Assembly (NCBI GenBank): GCA_037318855.1
Contig: CP134874.1
Location: 310,598 to 374,597, forward strand
Direction: 5' to 3'
Length of the DNA stretch: 64,000 nucleotides
Source of the DNA: Candidatus Sedimenticola sp. (ex Thyasira tokunagai)
GTDB lineage: Bacteria; Pseudomonadota; Gammaproteobacteria; Chromatiales; Chromatiaceae
Within the stretch, counting starts at the first letter, position 1, and each line of letters starts with the position of its first letter. Shown in pieces: positions 61,694-64,000 of the stretch. The notes under the pieces were generated by a model. It was not told where the DNA came from. It searched no databases and saw nothing but the letters and a program-made list of their open reading frames with translations. The translations under genes were made by a program, and so were the position numbers.

Positions 61694-62932
61694 ATGGAAG
61701 GCATTCAGGAGGGATTCTCTTTGCGCAGCAAACGTCGACACCGGTCTTACGTACTGAGTTTACCTGGTCTCATAACTGCCGGATTTGTAGCATATTTGGC
61801 CTCTTTTTGTGCCGGTGCGACTTTTATCGGTGAAAGTGGGTGGACTCCCGCCCCAATGATATCTGGGGGGAATGGAGACAATACCCAGTCACCATCCGAG
61901 GTTGTTGCCGACAGGCGTGATCCCAACATACTCTCGTCCAGCTTTACCGGTGTTGTCAGTATCAACCCGGTCATCGATAATGTCTCCTATATCTGTAGTG
62001 GGACGGTGATCTCCTCACGCCATATTCTTACTGCCGCCCATTGTGTAGATGAGGGCGGCGATGGCTCCGTCATGGACCTCTCCCTGGACGAGAATAGTCT
62101 CAATGTAGGCTTCAACCATAGTGGTGATATAGCTGACGTCATCTCGGCTCAAAGCGTAACCATCCATGCTGACTATGATGGCTTCAATATTTGTCCGGGT
62201 GGTGGCACAGGCTGTGTTAATGATGACCTGGCAGTAATTACCCTGGACCGGGAAGTTCCGGTGGGGGTGGAGATATACGACATATATCAAGGCGCTGCCA
62301 GCAAAACAGAACCTGTCATCGATGGTCCGGACGTGGATGGTACCGAATTCACCATGGTCGGCTATGGTCAGCCGGGAGATGGGTACTGGGGCTACTACAA
62401 TGATTCTGGCGTGACGGACGTCATCGGCCCCAGCTTTTCGAAAAAGCTTGTCGGCGGCAATATTGTCGATGAGATTTATACGGATGATGAAGGTAGCGGT
62501 CAGTCTGAAGTGTGGTTCGCGGACTTTGATGGATATGACGATTATTATGCCAATGACCGGAATCCAAATACTGACCCTAGCATCGACACCCTTTGCACCT
62601 ATGATGACATATGTAGCTCCTGGTTGAGCGAGGATGTTGAAACCATAATTGGCGGTGGTGACTCAGGCGGCCCCTCTTTCATCTACGATGCTGATCTCGG
62701 TGAGTATCTACTGGCGGGTATCAACACCTTCACTATCCATGGTGAAGATGGCTATGGCTGGAGAGCAGGGGCGTTTGGCGATCTCTTTGGCGGTATTCTG
62801 CTTAACCCCTACAGAGACTGGATCGCTCAACAGACAGTCGCTGCGGTACCTGTTCCCGCCTCTCTGTTTCTGTTTAGTGGTGGCTTAGCCTTTTTTGCCG
62901 TGGCAAAAAAGAGAAAGGGCTCGGTGGTGTAG
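61694..62932 (+). CDS. Secreted trypsin-like serine protease with VPxPA-CTERM sorting signal
   Basis: 412 residues, preceded by a strong AGGAGGGG Shine-Dalgarno. N-terminal hydrophobic segment (about 22-42) after a basic stretch is a signal peptide or anchor. The chymotrypsin-fold triad is complete: H116 in LTAAHC, D178 in NDDLAVI, S324 in GGGDSGGPS. The C-terminus VPVPASLFLFSGGLAFFAVAKKRK is a VPxPA/PEP-CTERM-type signal: short motif, membrane helix, basic tail, normally processed by an exosortase or its relative and linked to exopolysaccharide. Asp/Gly-rich mid-region (about 230-300) may bind calcium. It starts a pair of protease genes. Confidence 0.9.
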   Translation: MEGIQEGFSLRSKRRHRSYVLSLPGLITAGFVAYLASFCAGATFIGESGWTPAPMISGGNGDNTQSPSEVVADRRDPNILSSSFTGVVSINPVIDNVSYICSGTVISSRHILTAAHCVDEGGDGSVMDLSLDENSLNVGFNHSGDIADVISAQSVTIHADYDGFNICPGGGTGCVNDDLAVITLDREVPVGVEIYDIYQGAASKTEPVIDGPDVDGTEFTMVGYGQPGDGYWGYYNDSGVTDVIGPSFSKKLVGGNIVDEIYTDDEGSGQSEVWFADFDGYDDYYANDRNPNTDPSIDTLCTYDDICSSWLSEDVETIIGGGDSGGPSFIYDADLGEYLLAGINTFTIHGEDGYGWRAGAFGDLFGGILLNPYRDWIAQQTVAAVPVPASLFLFSGGLAFFAVAKKRKGSVV

Positions 62933-63264
62933 TATCCCCCTTCGTCTTATCTTCGGGATTGTGTTCTTAACCTGTAACTTCACCCACTGACAATAGTGCC
63001 TCTAAACTGGTGGAGTCATTCACCGGTGCCTCACGGTGGGTGTTCCCACAGAGGTAGACAGTGGTTCTTCCACTGATTTTTCATTAATTATGCCCTTATG
63101 AATGCCAACTGGTTGGCATTTTAACGTCACCGCCTCTTTTCAAGCTTTAGCCCTCTCGCCTGATATCGTAGAGTGTGTTGTTACTGCGACACAACGCTCT
63201 ATCTTGTCTAGAAATTATCTCAACCGCTGGGCATTTCCCAAAAAATTATCAGGTAGTAATTGTA

Positions 63265-64000
63265 GTGAGCAAAGAGACACGGCTCGATAGCACTCCACGA
63301 AAAAAGCAGCTACTGGTAACTCTCCGCGCCTTCATCTGTGCAACCGCCCTCACCCTGGGTTCTTCACCAGCTACGGCTGTAGGCTTTGACATAACCCTGA
63401 ACTTCCTTGGTGGTATATCGAGCTCACAGGAGAGCATCTTCACCCAGGCTGAACTCTGGTGGGAAGATATCATCAGCGGCTACCAGCCAGGGGTGAAATT
63501 GACGGGGGTATCCATTGATGCCTCGGCTGAGGCCATGGATGGGGAGTACGGGATACTCGGCTCGGCGGGACCCTCTAGAATAGCGTCTCCCTACTCCAAT
63601 GCGGGCTATTACCTGCCTACTGATGGAGCAATGAGTTTTGACAGTGCGGACTTATCTCGGCTTGAGGTCAGCAACACGCTGTTTGATGTTATTGCTCATG
63701 AAATGGCGCATGTGTTCGGGTTTGGTACTCTCTGGGAATTAAATGGTCTTTATGACGAGGTTTCAAGTCCCGGGCAGTACACTGGGGCTAATGCCTTGGC
63801 TGCCTATCAGGCGGAGTTTGATTCCAGCGCCACCTTTGTACCGGTGGAGCAGGAGGGGGGAGGCGGTACAGCCGGCGGGCATTGGGATGAGATCTACCGA
63901 GGAGCAGGTCTCACAGGTATTACCGATGCTGAGGCCAACGATCTCCGTAATGAGTTGATGACTGGTTGGTACAATGCTCCGGCCTTTCTCAGTAATACCA
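63265..64000 (+). CDS. Leishmanolysin-like (M8-type) secreted zinc metalloprotease, 5' part
   Basis: The GTG-started frame stays open to the end of the window (245 codons). The first 40 residues look like a signal peptide: basic KKQ, a hydrophobic LLVTLRAFICATALTLGSSP, then ATA-VG as the likely cleavage site. The zinc site reads HEMAHVFGFGTLW (H145, E146, H149), the third ligand is H206 in GGHWDE after 56 residues, and a Met-turn M232 follows in NELMTGW. The long gap between the second and third His is characteristic of leishmanolysin-type peptidases. The C-terminus, perhaps with a sorting signal, lies outside the window. Confidence 0.85.
   Translation, partial: MSKETRLDSTPRKKQLLVTLRAFICATALTLGSSPATAVGFDITLNFLGGISSSQESIFTQAELWWEDIISGYQPGVKLTGVSIDASAEAMDGEYGILGSAGPSRIASPYSNAGYYLPTDGAMSFDSADLSRLEVSNTLFDVIAHEMAHVFGFGTLWELNGLYDEVSSPGQYTGANALAAYQAEFDSSATFVPVEQEGGGGTAGGHWDEIYRGAGLTGITDAEANDLRNELMTGWYNAPAFLSNT

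Noticed and set aside
63102..63290. A 62-codon plus-strand frame before the metalloprotease
   Set aside because: It overlaps the metalloprotease start in a different frame, with no ribosome site and no similarity; the 62933-63264 gap otherwise shows nothing recognised.

Overview
The window looks like the chromosome of a gammaproteobacterium. The strongest evidence is gene order. The block TIGR02449 coiled-coil gene - zapA - ssrS (6S RNA) - 5-formyl-THF cyclo-ligase, divergent from ygfB - pepP - ubiH - ubiI - gcvT - gcvH - gcvP, matches the classical enterobacterial/pseudomonad order. So do crp/vfr divergent from an osmC gene with coq7 beside it, and rplM-rpsI. A VPxPA-type C-terminal sorting signal on a secreted protease, a split glycine decarboxylase (gcvPA/gcvPB), a DUF3683-type FAD/Fe-S oxidoreductase and feoABC suggest a free-living or symbiotic purple-sulfur/sulfur-oxidiser-like lineage (Chromatiales or relatives). 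That placement is inference.

Layout. 1-3.3 kb: tail of a SPOR-domain gene, a dispersed repeat, then feoABC (minus) behind a Fur-box-like site. 3.3-5 kb: an apparent small RNA (minus) and a sigma-54 activator with a Cys/His-marked PAS domain behind two palindromes. 5.1-8.8 kb: an A+T-rich cassette of radical SAM protein, MBOAT acyltransferase and SGNH-like membrane protein, probably acquired. 9-14 kb: methyltransferase, a MITE-like element, ClC channel, PPK2, an ICMT-like membrane protein and a PilZ protein. 14-20 kb: D-2-hydroxyacid dehydrogenase, a mosaic of inverted-repeat elements, and a 1284-residue FAD/Fe-S oxidoreductase. 20-30.9 kb: a three-gene envelope operon, TraB-family protein, RND efflux pair, TtcA-like enzyme, SPFH/NfeD pair. 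31.1-33.3 and 39.9-42.2 kb: two TPR/OGT-type (GT41) proteins. 33.4-38.2 kb: crp, osmC, coq7, glcF, a second apparent small RNA, rplM-rpsI and tRNA-Gln(CTG). 38.6-45.4 kb: porin, rpiA, ilvA and a lysine/alanine-repeat AlgP-like protein. 45.8-57.8 kb: the 6S/zapA/ubi/gcv block, with a tandem glycine riboswitch controlling gcvT-H-PA-PB, followed by dgkA. 57.9-61.5 kb: a PfkB kinase and the molybdopterin genes moaB, moeA, moaD, moaE. 61.7-64 kb: two secreted proteases, the second cut by the window end.

The intergenic DNA carries many repeats: a GTAGGAGC inverted-repeat family (REP-like) in at least eight places, a CCCTCACC/CTCTCCC family in four places, three kinds of MITE-like elements with terminal inverted repeats, and a pair of 124/125-bp near-identical inverted copies 13.6 kb apart. 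Several lie inside operons (gcv, moa) or right at gene ends.

The least explained parts are the two promoter/terminator-bounded small RNA candidates (about 3306-3455 minus; about 36865-36960 plus), the radical SAM/MBOAT/SGNH cassette, the paired GT41 proteins, the three-part hairpin element at 9736-10003, and the secreted protease pair. No CRISPR array, restriction, toxin-antitoxin or phage genes were recognised.
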